Shown here in pieces: positions 16,428 through 25,593 of a DNA stretch of 64,000 nucleotides. The stretch's first letter is position 1; each line of letters starts with the position of its first letter. Made by a program: the position numbers and the translations under genes. Under the pieces are notes generated by a model that was given only the letters and a program-made list of their open reading frames with translations, was not told the DNA's origin and did not search any database. Source of the stretch: Mycolicibacterium baixiangningiae (GTDB lineage: Bacteria > Actinomycetota > Actinomycetes > Mycobacteriales > Mycobacteriaceae); the NCBI RefSeq assembly GCF_016313185.1, contig NZ_CP066218.1:4402001-4466000 (forward strand), written 5' to 3'.

Positions 16428-16969
16428 CTGTGACCACTCCCAACGCGGTGAGCACCCAAACCACCACAGAGACAACGACACTCATTACCCAGAACATGAT
16501 CGAGCAGTTCCTCTACCGCGAGGCGCGCTACCTCGACGACCGGGAGTTCGAGAAGTGGCTGGGTTGCTACGCCGATGACGTCGTCTACTGGATGCCGTCG
16601 TGGGACGACGACGACACCCTGGTCGAAGACCCTCAGCGCGACATCTCGCTGGTCTACTACGCGAACAAGGGCGGCCTCGAAGACCGCGTCTTCCGCATCC
16701 GCACCGAACGCTCGTCGGCCACATCGCTGCCCGAGCCGCGCACCAGCCACAACATCAGCAACGTCGAGGTCATCGAACGCCGCGGCGATCTGGTGGACGT
16801 CCGGTTCAACTGGCACACCATGTATTTCCGGTACAAGACGATCGATCCGTATTACGGAACCTCCTTCTACACCATCGACTTCTCCGGCGATCACCCGCTG
16901 ATCCGCCGCAAGACCGTGGTGCTCAAGAACGACTACATCCACCATGTCGTGGACATCTACCACTTCTGA
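16424..16969 (+). CDS. benB: Benzoate 1,2-dioxygenase small subunit BenB
   Basis: 181 residues of the ring-hydroxylating dioxygenase beta family: EQFLYREARYLDDREFEKWLGCYADDVVYWMP, DISLVYYANKGGLEDRVFRI, TSHNISNVEV and the C-terminal DYIHHVVDIYHF. It forms the structural partner of BenA in a (alpha-beta)3 oxygenase. Start GTG 16424 overlaps the benA stop; GTG 16430 is possible. A Thr-rich N-terminal stretch precedes the conserved fold. Confidence 0.94.
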   Translation: MTVTTPNAVSTQTTTETTTLITQNMIEQFLYREARYLDDREFEKWLGCYADDVVYWMPSWDDDDTLVEDPQRDISLVYYANKGGLEDRVFRIRTERSSATSLPEPRTSHNISNVEVIERRGDLVDVRFNWHTMYFRYKTIDPYYGTSFYTIDFSGDHPLIRRKTVVLKNDYIHHVVDIYHF

Positions 16970-16978
16970 GGGCCCGCA

Positions 16979-19675
16979 ATGACATCCACCGAGACGACAT
17001 CCACCGAAACCACATCCACCGAAACCCGCACCCACCGGGTCGCCCTGTCCTTCGAGGACGGCGTCACCCGGTTCATCAGCTGCCGCGACGACCAGACCGT
17101 CGCCGACGCGTCCTACCGCCAGCGCATCAACATCCCGCTCGACTGCCGTGACGGTGCCTGCGGAACGTGCAAGGCGCTCTGCGAATCCGGGAGCTACGAC
17201 GGTGGCACCTACATCGACGACGCCCTGCCCGTCGACGAGGCCGCGGCCGGCTACGTGCTGCCCTGCAGCATGCGGCCCCGTTCGGATCTGGTGCTGCAGA
17301 TCGCGAGCAGCTCCGAGGTGGCCAAGACGGCCGCCGGGACGTTCACCGGCACGCTCGTCGGCCTGGACCGGCTCTCGCCGTCGACGGTGGCGTTCGCTGT
17401 GGAGATCCCCAACCGTGCGGACCTCGCGTTCCTGCCGGGGCAGTACGTCAACATCGCAGTACCGGGAACCGATGTGGTGCGGTCCTATTCGTTCAGCAAC
17501 GCGCCGCACGAGGAACGGCTCACCTTCCTGGTGAAGTTGACGCCGGGGGGCGCCATGTCCGCCTATCTGGCGGAGCGGGCCGCCGTCGGTGACGAGATCA
17601 CCTTCACGGGTCCGCACGGATCGTTCTTCCTGCGCGAGACCGAGCGGCCGGTACTGCTGCTGGCCGGCGGCACGGGCCTGGCGCCGGTGCTGTCGATGTT
17701 GCGGACCCTGCGCGCTGCCCGCAGTCCGCGCAAAGCCCACCTCATCTACGGCGTCAGCTCGGACACCGACCTCGTCGAACTGGACACGCTGAGCGCGATC
17801 GCCGCGGAGTTGCCGGGGTTGACGTGGGAGTACTGCGTGGCCGACCCGGCAAGCACCGCCGCGAACAAGGGCCCGGACCGGGCCTATGTCACCAGCCTGA
17901 TCCGGCCCGGCCACCTCTACGACGGCGACGTGGCGATCTATCTGTGCGGGCCTCCGCCGATGGTCGAGTCGGTGCGCAAACACGTCGCTGCGGCCGGAAT
18001 CGAACCGTTCGGCTTCTACTACGAGAAGTTCGCGCTGGCCGCACCCGCCGACAGCGCGTCTGGGGCCACCGTGGCCACCGCACCGCGCGAGCCCGCACCC
18101 GTCGCCTCGGCGCCGCGTGAGGCGCTGATCGTCACCCCCGACGCCCGGACGGTGGCCGGTCAGGCCGTCTTCCCCGACGCGCCGATCGCCCCGGCGCCCG
18201 CGGGCGTCGCGGTCCCCGCCGACGGGGACACCGCACGCCGGATCGCCGGACAGCTCATCGGCGCCGCCGGTGCCGGCAGCGCGCCGGAGATTCCGCTCGA
18301 CGACGACACCGCCCTGCTCACCGGCGCCGCCCGGACGGTGGCCGGCCAGCACCTCTTCCCCCCGCCGGCTGTCGAGACCGAACCCCCCGAAATCGCCGCG
18401 GACGGATACCAGATCGGCGAGGAGCACCCCGAGGTGCACGAATCCGACGCGATCTTCCAGGCCCGCGAGGCGCTCGAACTGGGGGCACTCGAGCTCACCA
18501 TCGGCCGGTTGAGCACCCCGCAGTTGACCGGCTACCGGTTGCTCGCCGAATCGACGCTGCCCTATGTCGACGGCGACCGGTTCGTCGACGCCGCCCAGTA
18601 CACCGAGACCAACGCCGCGTTCCACGACTATCTGTTCACGCTCACCGGAAACGACCACCTGCTGCAGGCCTACCAGGCGCTCGGCGTCAAGGGCCGGATG
18701 AGCGAAGTGCTGCGAAACGCCACCTGGTGTCACCCGCTGTGCGCGCAGGACCACGTCGACATCGTCGCGGCGTTCGACGCCGGCGACCGGGCGGCGGCAC
18801 GGTCGCTCATCGCAGCGCACGCCGAACGCTCGAAACAGACGATGCGGCGGGCGATGGCCGACGCTGCGGCGGCGCGACGGCCGCGGTTCGTCACCCCGGG
18901 CCGGTTCGCCGGCAAGGTCGTGCTCGTGACCGGTGCCGCACAGGGCATCGGTGAGCAGACCGCGCGCCGCATCAGTGCCGAAGGCGGCCGCCTCGTTCTC
19001 GCCGACCGCTCGGAGCTGGTGAAGGAACTGGCCGACGAACTGACCACCGGCGGTCCGGATGCCCGGGCGGTGACCGTGGACCTCGAACACTTCGACGGCG
19101 CGGAAGCCATGGTGGCCCAAGCGTTGTCGGCGTTCGACCGGATCGACGTGCTGATCAACAATGTCGGCGGCGCCATCAACTTCAAACCGTTCATCGAATT
19201 CACCGACCGCGAGATCCGCGCGGAGGTCGACCGGTCGCTGATGACCACGCTCTACGCCTGCCGGGCGGCGCTGCCGTCGATGGTGGCGCGCGGGGCGGGC
19301 GTCATCGTCAACGTCTCGTCGGCCGCGACCCGCGGCATCCACCGCATCCCCTATTCCGCGGCCAAGGGCGGCATCAACGCGATCACCGCCTCGCTCGCCC
19401 TCGAATACGCCGGCGACGGGATCCGGGTGGTCGCCGCCGCCCCGGGTGGTACGCAGGCCCCGCCGCGGCGGATCTCCCGCGGCACACCGGAATTCGGCAA
19501 CGACACCGAGCGCTCCTGGTTCCAGGCCCACATCGATCAGACCGTCGATTCCTCGTCGATGAAGCGGTACGGCACTCTCGATGAACAGGCCGCGGCCATC
19601 TGCTTCCTGGCCTCCGACGAGGCGTCCTACATCACCGGCACCGTGTTGCCGGTCGCCGGCGGCGATCAGGGCTAG
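16979..19675 (+). CDS. benC-benD: BenC-FCD-BenD triple fusion (reductase, sensor-like domain, diol dehydrogenase)
   Basis: 898 residues in one frame. Residues 20-105 are a plant-type 2Fe-2S domain (C56, C61, C64, C96), about 115-352 a ferredoxin-reductase FAD/NAD module (RSYSFSNAP, GGTGLAPVLSML, CGPPPMV); together these are BenC. Residues 353-480 are an Ala/Pro-rich linker with three AR(T/R)(V/I)AGQ repeats. Residues 485-625 match the FCD ligand-binding domain of FadR/GntR regulators: H549, H592 and H614 have the spacing of the metal triad, the usual Asp is N545. Residues 640-898 are a short-chain dehydrogenase (TGAAQGIG 651-658, S780/S781, Y792, K796), i.e. BenD. One chain would thus feed electrons to BenAB and oxidise its diol product to catechol. 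The role of the FCD part is not known. Confidence 0.92.
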   Translation: MTSTETTSTETTSTETRTHRVALSFEDGVTRFISCRDDQTVADASYRQRINIPLDCRDGACGTCKALCESGSYDGGTYIDDALPVDEAAAGYVLPCSMRPRSDLVLQIASSSEVAKTAAGTFTGTLVGLDRLSPSTVAFAVEIPNRADLAFLPGQYVNIAVPGTDVVRSYSFSNAPHEERLTFLVKLTPGGAMSAYLAERAAVGDEITFTGPHGSFFLRETERPVLLLAGGTGLAPVLSMLRTLRAARSPRKAHLIYGVSSDTDLVELDTLSAIAAELPGLTWEYCVADPASTAANKGPDRAYVTSLIRPGHLYDGDVAIYLCGPPPMVESVRKHVAAAGIEPFGFYYEKFALAAPADSASGATVATAPREPAPVASAPREALIVTPDARTVAGQAVFPDAPIAPAPAGVAVPADGDTARRIAGQLIGAAGAGSAPEIPLDDDTALLTGAARTVAGQHLFPPPAVETEPPEIAADGYQIGEEHPEVHESDAIFQAREALELGALELTIGRLSTPQLTGYRLLAESTLPYVDGDRFVDAAQYTETNAAFHDYLFTLTGNDHLLQAYQALGVKGRMSEVLRNATWCHPLCAQDHVDIVAAFDAGDRAAARSLIAAHAERSKQTMRRAMADAAAARRPRFVTPGRFAGKVVLVTGAAQGIGEQTARRISAEGGRLVLADRSELVKELADELTTGGPDARAVTVDLEHFDGAEAMVAQALSAFDRIDVLINNVGGAINFKPFIEFTDREIRAEVDRSLMTTLYACRAALPSMVARGAGVIVNVSSAATRGIHRIPYSAAKGGINAITASLALEYAGDGIRVVAAAPGGTQAPPRRISRGTPEFGNDTERSWFQAHIDQTVDSSSMKRYGTLDEQAAAICFLASDEASYITGTVLPVAGGDQG

Positions 19676-19691
19676 CCGCACCGGCCCTCGC

Positions 19692-19753
19692 CGCGAGCAG
19701 ACACAGAATCGCGTGATCGTCGGTGAAATAGGGCGATTCTGTGTCTGCTCGCG
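19692..19753. terminator. Long hairpin after the ben operon
   Basis: A perfect 21-bp stem (19692-19712 with 19733-19753) and 20-base loop, extended further by C-G pairs beyond a small bulge. It begins 17 bases after the benC-D stop and ends about 20 bases before the regulator gene. It probably terminates ben transcription. Confidence 0.75.
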
Positions 19754-19773
19754 AGGGGTCGGTTACTTACGAT

Positions 19774-22419
19774 GTGACGGTGATCATCGTGTCCGGGGCA
19801 TGCGTCGGACGCGACCGCGAGCTCGGCGAACTCACGAGGCGCTGCGCCGCGACCGCGGACACCGGCGCCGACGTCGTCGGGCTGCTCGGGCCCCCGGGGA
19901 TCGGCAAGTCGGCGCTGCTGAATCGCCTGGCGGCCGAACACGGCCACGCCCACATCGCGCGCGCACTGCCCTGGGAGGCCCACACGCCCGGGGCGGTACT
20001 CGGCCAGCTGTTGCAGGAGGACGCACCCACCGACCCGGCAGCCCGCTTCCGGGACCGGATCGCCGCGGCGGCCCACCTTCCCGCGATGGTGATCGTCGAC
20101 GACGCCGAGCACTCCGACGACCTCTCGCTGCAGGCGTTGGAGAGCACGGTCCGCCACGATCGGGCGCAGCCGCTGTTCGTGGTGCTCGCCATGACGAGTC
20201 CGGATCCGGCGGTGATGCGGCTCGTCTCGACCGAGGTCCGGTTGACGGGGCTCGACACAGCCGGGATCGCGGAGTTGGCGGCGATGCGGGGGCGGGTCCT
20301 GCACCCGACGATGGTGGAGGCCCTCACCCGGCACACCGATGGGAACCCGCGCGACGCGCTCGCCCTGCTCGACGAGGTGTCGCCCGCGGTGTGGTCACGC
20401 CACGATGCGCAGTTGCCGGCACCGGCGCACGCCGTGTCGGCGGTGCGGGAACGCCTCGAACAGTGTGGTCCGTACGGGCGTGCGCTGGTGGAGGCGTTGG
20501 CCGTTCTGGGCGACGGCGTCTCGCTCGGCGAAGCGGCACAGCTCGCAGGTCTCGATGATCCACTGAGCGCCATCGACGAGGCTGTCGGTGCTCAATTGAT
20601 CTCGGCAACAGCGGGATTCGAGGTGGCACTCCGTTCGCGGCTCACCCGGTCCGCCGTACTGGACCTGATGGGTGTGCACGCCGCCGGTGTGGCGCACCGG
20701 CGGGCGGCCGACATCGTCGCGGATCCGGTGCGCAGGCTCCGGCATCTGGTGGCGGCCACGCCGACCCCGGATGCCGCACTGGCGGCCGACGTCGACGCGA
20801 TGGCACGCGAACGCAGCGCAGAAGGCGCATGGGCGGAGGCGGCGACGCTGTTCCGCGAGGCCAGCCGACTCACCCCCGACCCACTGCTGCGCGACGACCG
20901 GCTCACCCGTTCGGTCGACGCGCTCGTCGCGGCGGGTGATACCGCGGGCGCCGCGGCGCTGGTGCCCGCCGTCGAGAGCCTGCGCGAGACACCGCTGCGC
21001 GACGCCGCACTGGCCTACCTGGCGATCGTGCGCGGCCGGGCGGCCGAGGCGGACGTCCGGTTGCGCCGGGCGTGGGGCATCGTCAACGCCGACCGCGATC
21101 CCGAGGTCGCCGCGCTGATCGCCGGCCGGTATGTCCTGCACTCGCTGATGCGGTGCCGCGGTGCAGAACTCGTCGAGTGGGCGGACCGCGCCATCGCGCT
21201 GTCCGGTGACGACTCCCCCGCCGGCGTCGAGGCCGCCGCCATCCGCGGGCTCGGCCTGTCCGCGGTCGGTCATTCGGCCCGCGCCGCGGCCGCCTACGAC
21301 GAGCTGAGCTCCCGTATCCGGTACGGCGCGCAGGCGCAGCGGATCGCGATGGGGCGCGGCTGGCTGCAGTTGGCGAGCGACGATCTCGACGGCGCCCGCA
21401 GCAGCCTGGAGGGTGCCGTGTCGACGACCGAGCTGGGCGGTTCGGCCCGGATCGCGCTGTGGGCGTTGGGCTGGCTGGCCCGGGTGCAGTTCCTCACCGG
21501 CGACTGGGACCAGGCGCTGCTGACCGTCGACCGTGGGCGCTTGACGGCCGCCTCCAGTGGCATCGTCCTGGCGACTCCGCTGCTGGAGTGGACCGCCACG
21601 CAGATCCACTCCCTGCGGGGCGATTTCGCCGACGCGCAGACCGCGGTGCGCGCCGCGGACGCGGTCACCCAGGGCTACGAGATGATGCACCTGGCCACGC
21701 ATCTCGGCCGGGCCCAGGTTGCCGAAGCCGAGGCCGATTACGCCGCGGTGCGGCGGGCGCTCGAACCCCTGACCCGCATGTCCGGACACATCACCGTCGA
21801 ATCCGCCCTGTGGCCGTGGGCCGATGTGCTGGCCAACGCGATGGTACTCGACGGTCACCCCGAGGCCGCCGATGCGTTCCTGCGGCCGTACGAACAGCGG
21901 GCCGCCCGGCGTGGCCACCGTTCGACCCGGGCGCGGTTGGGCTACGCACGGGGCCGGACACTGGGCGCCGCCGGGGACATCACCGCCGCCAGGCACGCCT
22001 TCGACGAGGCACTCGCACTGCTCGACGGTCTGCCGCTGCGCTACGACCTGGCCCGGGTCAACTTCGCCTACGGGCAGACGCTGCGCCGGGCGGGTAAGCG
22101 CCGCGACGCCGACGCGGTCATCAGCACCGCGCGCGATCTGTTCCTGTCGCTCGGCGCCCAGACCTACGTCGCCCGGTGTGAACGCGAACTGAAGGCCGGC
22201 GGGGTGCACGTCGTGCGCGGCCCGCGCGGCCACGCGGAGCTCACACCGCAGGAGGACGCAGTCACTTCGCTTGTCGCTCAGGGTCTTTCGAACCGTGAGG
22301 TGGCCGCCGAACTGTACGTCTCACCGAAGACGGTGCAGTACCACCTGACGCGGATCTACGCCAAGCTCGGCGTGCGCACCCGCTCGGAACTCGCCGCACT
22401 GGCCGCGTCGCGCCCCTGA
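19774..22419 (+). CDS. Large LuxR-family (LAL/MalT-like) ATPase regulator
   Basis: About 881 residues. An N-terminal AAA/STAND ATPase has Walker [12 protein letters not shown] and Walker [11 protein letters not shown] long helical repeat (TPR-like) region follows. The C-terminal LuxR helix-turn-helix is [52 protein letters not shown]. Start is uncertain among GTG 19774, 19780 and 19789; an ATG-like start further up lies inside the terminator hairpin. Placed between the ben and pca operons, it may regulate aromatic catabolism, but no ligand is evident. The last 64 bases overlap pcaJ on the other strand. Confidence 0.85.
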   Translation: MTVIIVSGACVGRDRELGELTRRCAATADTGADVVGLLGPPGIGKSALLNRLAAEHGHAHIARALPWEAHTPGAVLGQLLQEDAPTDPAARFRDRIAAAAHLPAMVIVDDAEHSDDLSLQALESTVRHDRAQPLFVVLAMTSPDPAVMRLVSTEVRLTGLDTAGIAELAAMRGRVLHPTMVEALTRHTDGNPRDALALLDEVSPAVWSRHDAQLPAPAHAVSAVRERLEQCGPYGRALVEALAVLGDGVSLGEAAQLAGLDDPLSAIDEAVGAQLISATAGFEVALRSRLTRSAVLDLMGVHAAGVAHRRAADIVADPVRRLRHLVAATPTPDAALAADVDAMARERSAEGAWAEAATLFREASRLTPDPLLRDDRLTRSVDALVAAGDTAGAAALVPAVESLRETPLRDAALAYLAIVRGRAAEADVRLRRAWGIVNADRDPEVAALIAGRYVLHSLMRCRGAELVEWADRAIALSGDDSPAGVEAAAIRGLGLSAVGHSARAAAAYDELSSRIRYGAQAQRIAMGRGWLQLASDDLDGARSSLEGAVSTTELGGSARIALWALGWLARVQFLTGDWDQALLTVDRGRLTAASSGIVLATPLLEWTATQIHSLRGDFADAQTAVRAADAVTQGYEMMHLATHLGRAQVAEAEADYAAVRRALEPLTRMSGHITVESALWPWADVLANAMVLDGHPEAADAFLRPYEQRAARRGHRSTRARLGYARGRTLGAAGDITAARHAFDEALALLDGLPLRYDLARVNFAYGQTLRRAGKRRDADAVISTARDLFLSLGAQTYVARCERELKAGGVHVVRGPRGHAELTPQEDAVTSLVAQGLSNREVAAELYVSPKTVQYHLTRIYAKLGVRTRSELAALAASRP

Positions 22420-23054
22420 GCACGCCCGTCGGTGACCGGCGCCGCGGTCGCGGCCACCACGTCGGCGAATTCCACCCCCGGCGCCAGCTCGGCGACCTCG
22501 AATCCCGAACCCGTCACGTCGAGCACCGCCAGATTCGTGATCACCCGGCTGACGACGTTGCGTCCGGTGAGTGGCAGATCGCAGGCCGTGACCAGCCGGG
22601 CGGCACCGGCCTTGGTCACGTGCTCCATCACGACGACGACCCGGGCCGCTCCGTTGACCAGGTCCATCGCACCGCCGATGCCCTTGACCATCGCGCCGGG
22701 GACCATCCAGTTGGCCAGGTCACCGGCCATCGACACCTGCATGCCGCCCAGGACGGCGACGTCGACGTGGCCGCCGCGGATCATCGCGAAGCTCGTCGCC
22801 GAGTCGAAGTAGGACGCCCCGGCCAGCACCGAGACGGTCTGCTTGCCGGCGTTGATGAGATCCGGGTCGACGGCGTCGTCGTAGGGGAACGGGCCGACGC
22901 CGAGGATGCCGTTCTCGGCGTGCAGGGTGACGTCCGAGTCGGCGGGCAGGTGATCGGGAATCAGTGTGGGCAAACCGATTCCGAGATTGACATAGTCGCC
23001 GTCGCGCAGTTCGCCAGCGGCGCGGGCCGCCATCTGGTCACGGGTCCAGCTCAT
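22356..23054 (-). CDS. pcaJ: 3-oxoadipate CoA-transferase subunit B
   Basis: 232 residues of the CoA-transferase beta family. [14 protein letters not shown] and [14 protein letters not shown] hold the catalytic glutamate (E in ENGILG). [13 protein letters not shown] and [13 protein letters not shown] are typical of PcaJ. With PcaI it moves CoA from succinyl-CoA to 3-oxoadipate. ATG 23054 ([13 protein letters not shown]) overlaps the pcaI stop. A hydrophilic 25-residue tail beyond the conserved end overlaps the convergent LuxR-family gene. Confidence 0.92.
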   Translation of the reverse strand: MSWTRDQMAARAAGELRDGDYVNLGIGLPTLIPDHLPADSDVTLHAENGILGVGPFPYDDAVDPDLINAGKQTVSVLAGASYFDSATSFAMIRGGHVDVAVLGGMQVSMAGDLANWMVPGAMVKGIGGAMDLVNGAARVVVVMEHVTKAGAARLVTACDLPLTGRNVVSRVITNLAVLDVTGSGFEVAELAPGVEFADVVAATAAPVTDGRAQGRDAASAASSERVRTPSLA

Positions 23055-23833
23055 CGTGCCGCCTCCTGGGGTCGTGGCCGGGTGGTGCGCTTCTCGATGT
23101 CCTTGCACAGCGCCTGGACCGGGGTCAGCGCCACGATGCGCTGGACGAAGATGCCGGGAAGGTGGATCTCGTCGGGTGACAGTTCACCGACGTCGACCAC
23201 CTGCTCGGCCTCGACGAGGGTGACCCGGCCCGCCATCGCCGCGTTCGGGTTGAAGTTGCGCGCTGCGGCGTGGAACCGGCAGTTGCCCGCGCGATCGACG
23301 ACGGCGGCGCGGATGAGCGCGTAGTCGGTGACGATCGCTTCCTCGAGCACCATCTCGCGGCCGCCGAAGGTGCGGACCTCCTTGGGCGCGGAGGCCAGCG
23401 CGATGCTCCCGTCCGGGTGGTAACGCCACGGCAGGCCGCCGTCGGCGACCAGCGTGCCCACTCCGGTCGGGGTGAAGAACGCGCCGATTCCGCTGCCGCC
23501 CGCGCGCAGCCGTTCGGCCAGCGTGCCCTGCGGGGTGAGTTCCACGGTCAGTTCGCCGGCGAGGTACTGCCTGCCGAACTCCTTGTTCTCCCCCACATAC
23601 GAGGCGATGACGCGGCTGATGCGGCCGGCTTCGAGCAACAGGCCGAGCCCGGCGCCGTCGACCCCGCAGTTGTTGGAGACGACGGTCAGGTCACCGGCGC
23701 CCTGGTCGAGCAGCGCTTCGATCAGGAACCACGGGATGCCGGCGAGCCCGAAGCCGCCGACGGCCAGGCTCGCGCCCGCGGGGATGTCGGCGACGGCGTC
23801 TCGGGCCGAGCTGACCACTTTGTCCAGGGTCAC
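23051..23833 (-). CDS. pcaI: 3-oxoadipate CoA-transferase subunit A
   Basis: 260 residues of the CoA-transferase alpha family: [48 protein letters not shown] and [18 protein letters not shown] 23833 overlaps the pcaD stop (GTGA), giving the start, and the 3' end overlaps pcaJ (ATGA), so pcaD-pcaI-pcaJ are one translationally coupled operon completing ring-fission product activation. Confidence 0.93.
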   Translation of the reverse strand: MTLDKVVSSARDAVADIPAGASLAVGGFGLAGIPWFLIEALLDQGAGDLTVVSNNCGVDGAGLGLLLEAGRISRVIASYVGENKEFGRQYLAGELTVELTPQGTLAERLRAGGSGIGAFFTPTGVGTLVADGGLPWRYHPDGSIALASAPKEVRTFGGREMVLEEAIVTDYALIRAAVVDRAGNCRFHAAARNFNPNAAMAGRVTLVEAEQVVDVGELSPDEIHLPGIFVQRIVALTPVQALCKDIEKRTTRPRPQEAAR

Positions 23834-24600
23834 GACTGCTCCAGGTGTTCGATGAGGGCGGCTGTCACGACGGCGGGTTGCTGTGCGTTGGCGAGGTGGG
23901 CGGCATCGGGGACGACCAGGAGGCGGCCGTCTTTGACGCCGTCGGCGATCTCGCGGAGTTTCGCGACGGGGGTCGCGGGGTCGTGGCTTCCCGCGATGGC
24001 CAGCGTCGGGGCGGTGATCGAAGACAGGTCGTCCCGCAGATCGAGTGCGCCGATCGCTTCGCAGCAGCCGGCGTAGCCCTCGGCCGGGGTCGCGGCGACC
24101 ATCGCCTCGCAGCCCGCCCGCACGGCGGGGTGGGCGGCCCGGTACGGCGCGGTGAACCACCGCTCCACCACTGCGCCCGCGATGGCGCCGGTGCCGCGGG
24201 TACGCGCCGTGTCGGCCCGCTCGGCCCAATTGGAGGCGGGCGGCAACGCGGTGGCGGTGCACAACAGTGCGAGCCGGTCCACGCGGTCGGGGTTGCGCGC
24301 GGCCAGCCGCATGGCGGTCATCCCACCCAGCGAGAGGCCGACGAGGTGAGCGTGTTCGATGTCCAGGCGGTCCATCAGCGCGATGACGTCGTCGGCCAGC
24401 TCGTCGATCCGGTATGGGCCCTGCGGTGTCGGCGAGACGCCGTGTCCGCGGGTGTCATACCGCACCACCCGGAACCGCTCTTCGAACGCGGGAAGTTGCC
24501 GGTCCCACATCCGGCGGGTGGAGCCCATCGAGTTGCTGAGCACCACGACGGGTCCGTCGGCTCGACCGCTGACGAGTGCGTGCACATCAACCGGGGTCAT
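23830..24600 (-). CDS. pcaD: 3-oxoadipate enol-lactonase
   Basis: 256 residues, alpha/beta hydrolase. Nucleophile elbow G-L-S90-L-G-G, oxyanion region LSNSMGSTRRMWD, and the catalytic histidine in VVPDAAHLANAQQP. PcaD hydrolyses 3-oxoadipate enol-lactone, the product of CatC, to 3-oxoadipate. First gene of the leftward pcaDIJ operon; it faces a LysR gene across 70 bases. Confidence 0.92.
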   Translation of the reverse strand: MTPVDVHALVSGRADGPVVVLSNSMGSTRRMWDRQLPAFEERFRVVRYDTRGHGVSPTPQGPYRIDELADDVIALMDRLDIEHAHLVGLSLGGMTAMRLAARNPDRVDRLALLCTATALPPASNWAERADTARTRGTGAIAGAVVERWFTAPYRAAHPAVRAGCEAMVAATPAEGYAGCCEAIGALDLRDDLSSITAPTLAIAGSHDPATPVAKLREIADGVKDGRLLVVPDAAHLANAQQPAVVTAALIEHLEQS

Positions 24601-24670
24601 GGCTTCGACTGTAGTGACGTGGTCTTATATTGAGAAATACTTGTTTTCACCTGATTGAGACCGTAGGAGT

Positions 24671-25588
24671 ATGAGCGTGGAACTGCGGCATCTCCGGTAC
24701 TTCCGGGCAGTCGCCGAGGAACTGCACTTCGGCCGGGCCGCCGAGCGGCTGCACATCGCCCAGCCGCCGCTGTCCCAGCAGATCCGTGCGCTCGAGCATG
24801 AGCTCGGGGTGCCGCTGTTGACGCGCTCGACCCGCCGCGTCGAATTGACCGCGGCGGGGGCGGCGTACCTCGACCGGGCGGTGGCGATCCTCGACGCCGT
24901 GGACGACGCCGCCGACCTCGCGCAGCGGGTGGCCGGCGGCTCCGCGGGCCGGTTGGTGATCGGGTGCGTCGGCTCGGCCACCTACTCCCTGCTGCCCGCA
25001 CTCGTGCGGGCTCTGCGCGAGGCGCTGCCCGGGGTTGACGTCGACGTGCGCGGGGAGATGTTGGCACCTGCCCAGATCACCGCGTTGCTCGCCGGCGAGA
25101 TCGACCTGGCGCTGTTGCGCCCACCGGTGGAACATCCGGCGCTGCAGGTCGAGACGATCCGCAGCGACCGGCTGCTGGTCGCGCTCCCCGAAGACCACCC
25201 GCTGGCCGCGGCGACGGGTGTGAGCATCGCCGACCTTCGCGGCGAGGACTTCGTCGTCCACGCCGGCCACGGGCACTCCGTGATGAACAACGTCGTGACC
25301 ACACTGTGCGCCGGGGCGGGGTTCGTCCCGCGGATCCGCCACGAGGTCGAGGAGACCTCGACGCTGGTCACGCTCGTCGCCGCCGGGCTGGGTGTCGCGG
25401 TGGTGCCGGAACCCACCGCGGCGCTGGGGGTCACCGGGGTGCGCTACCGCCCGCTGTCCGGCGACCGTCCCGCCGCGGTGGATCTGCTGGCCGCGCATGC
25501 CACCGGGGCGCATTCGGCGCTGGTCGAGCGGGTGCTGGACGTTCTTCGCCGGGTGGCCCGAACGCAGCAGCGGCCCGACATAGGGTGA
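24671..25588 (+). CDS. LysR-type regulator beside pcaDIJ
   Basis: 305 residues. The winged helix is VELRHLRYFRAVAEELHFGRAAERLHIAQPPLSQQIRALEHELG, followed by a LysR effector domain with LLRPPVEHPAL, as in CatR/BenM-type regulators. Divergent from pcaDIJ, it probably controls that operon; the ligand may be muconate, 3-oxoadipate or a related acid. AGGAG in front of ATG 24671 supports the start. It is paralogous to the catR product (same RHLRYF...HFGRAA opening). Confidence 0.85.
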   Translation: MSVELRHLRYFRAVAEELHFGRAAERLHIAQPPLSQQIRALEHELGVPLLTRSTRRVELTAAGAAYLDRAVAILDAVDDAADLAQRVAGGSAGRLVIGCVGSATYSLLPALVRALREALPGVDVDVRGEMLAPAQITALLAGEIDLALLRPPVEHPALQVETIRSDRLLVALPEDHPLAAATGVSIADLRGEDFVVHAGHGHSVMNNVVTTLCAGAGFVPRIRHEVEETSTLVTLVAAGLGVAVVPEPTAALGVTGVRYRPLSGDRPAAVDLLAAHATGAHSALVERVLDVLRRVARTQQRPDIG

Positions 25589-25593
25589 GCCAC

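Noticed and set aside
16367..19681. A very long open frame on the minus strand opposite benA-benC-benD.
   Set aside because: It is a by-product of high GC at third codon positions of the ben genes; its sequence is rich in Arg/Gly/His without any domain, and the plus strand holds clear enzymes.
24621..24640. TATT-N4-AATA dyad between pcaD and the LysR gene as an operator.
   Set aside because: Only 4-bp arms in an A/T-rich patch; too weak to list as a site without binding data.
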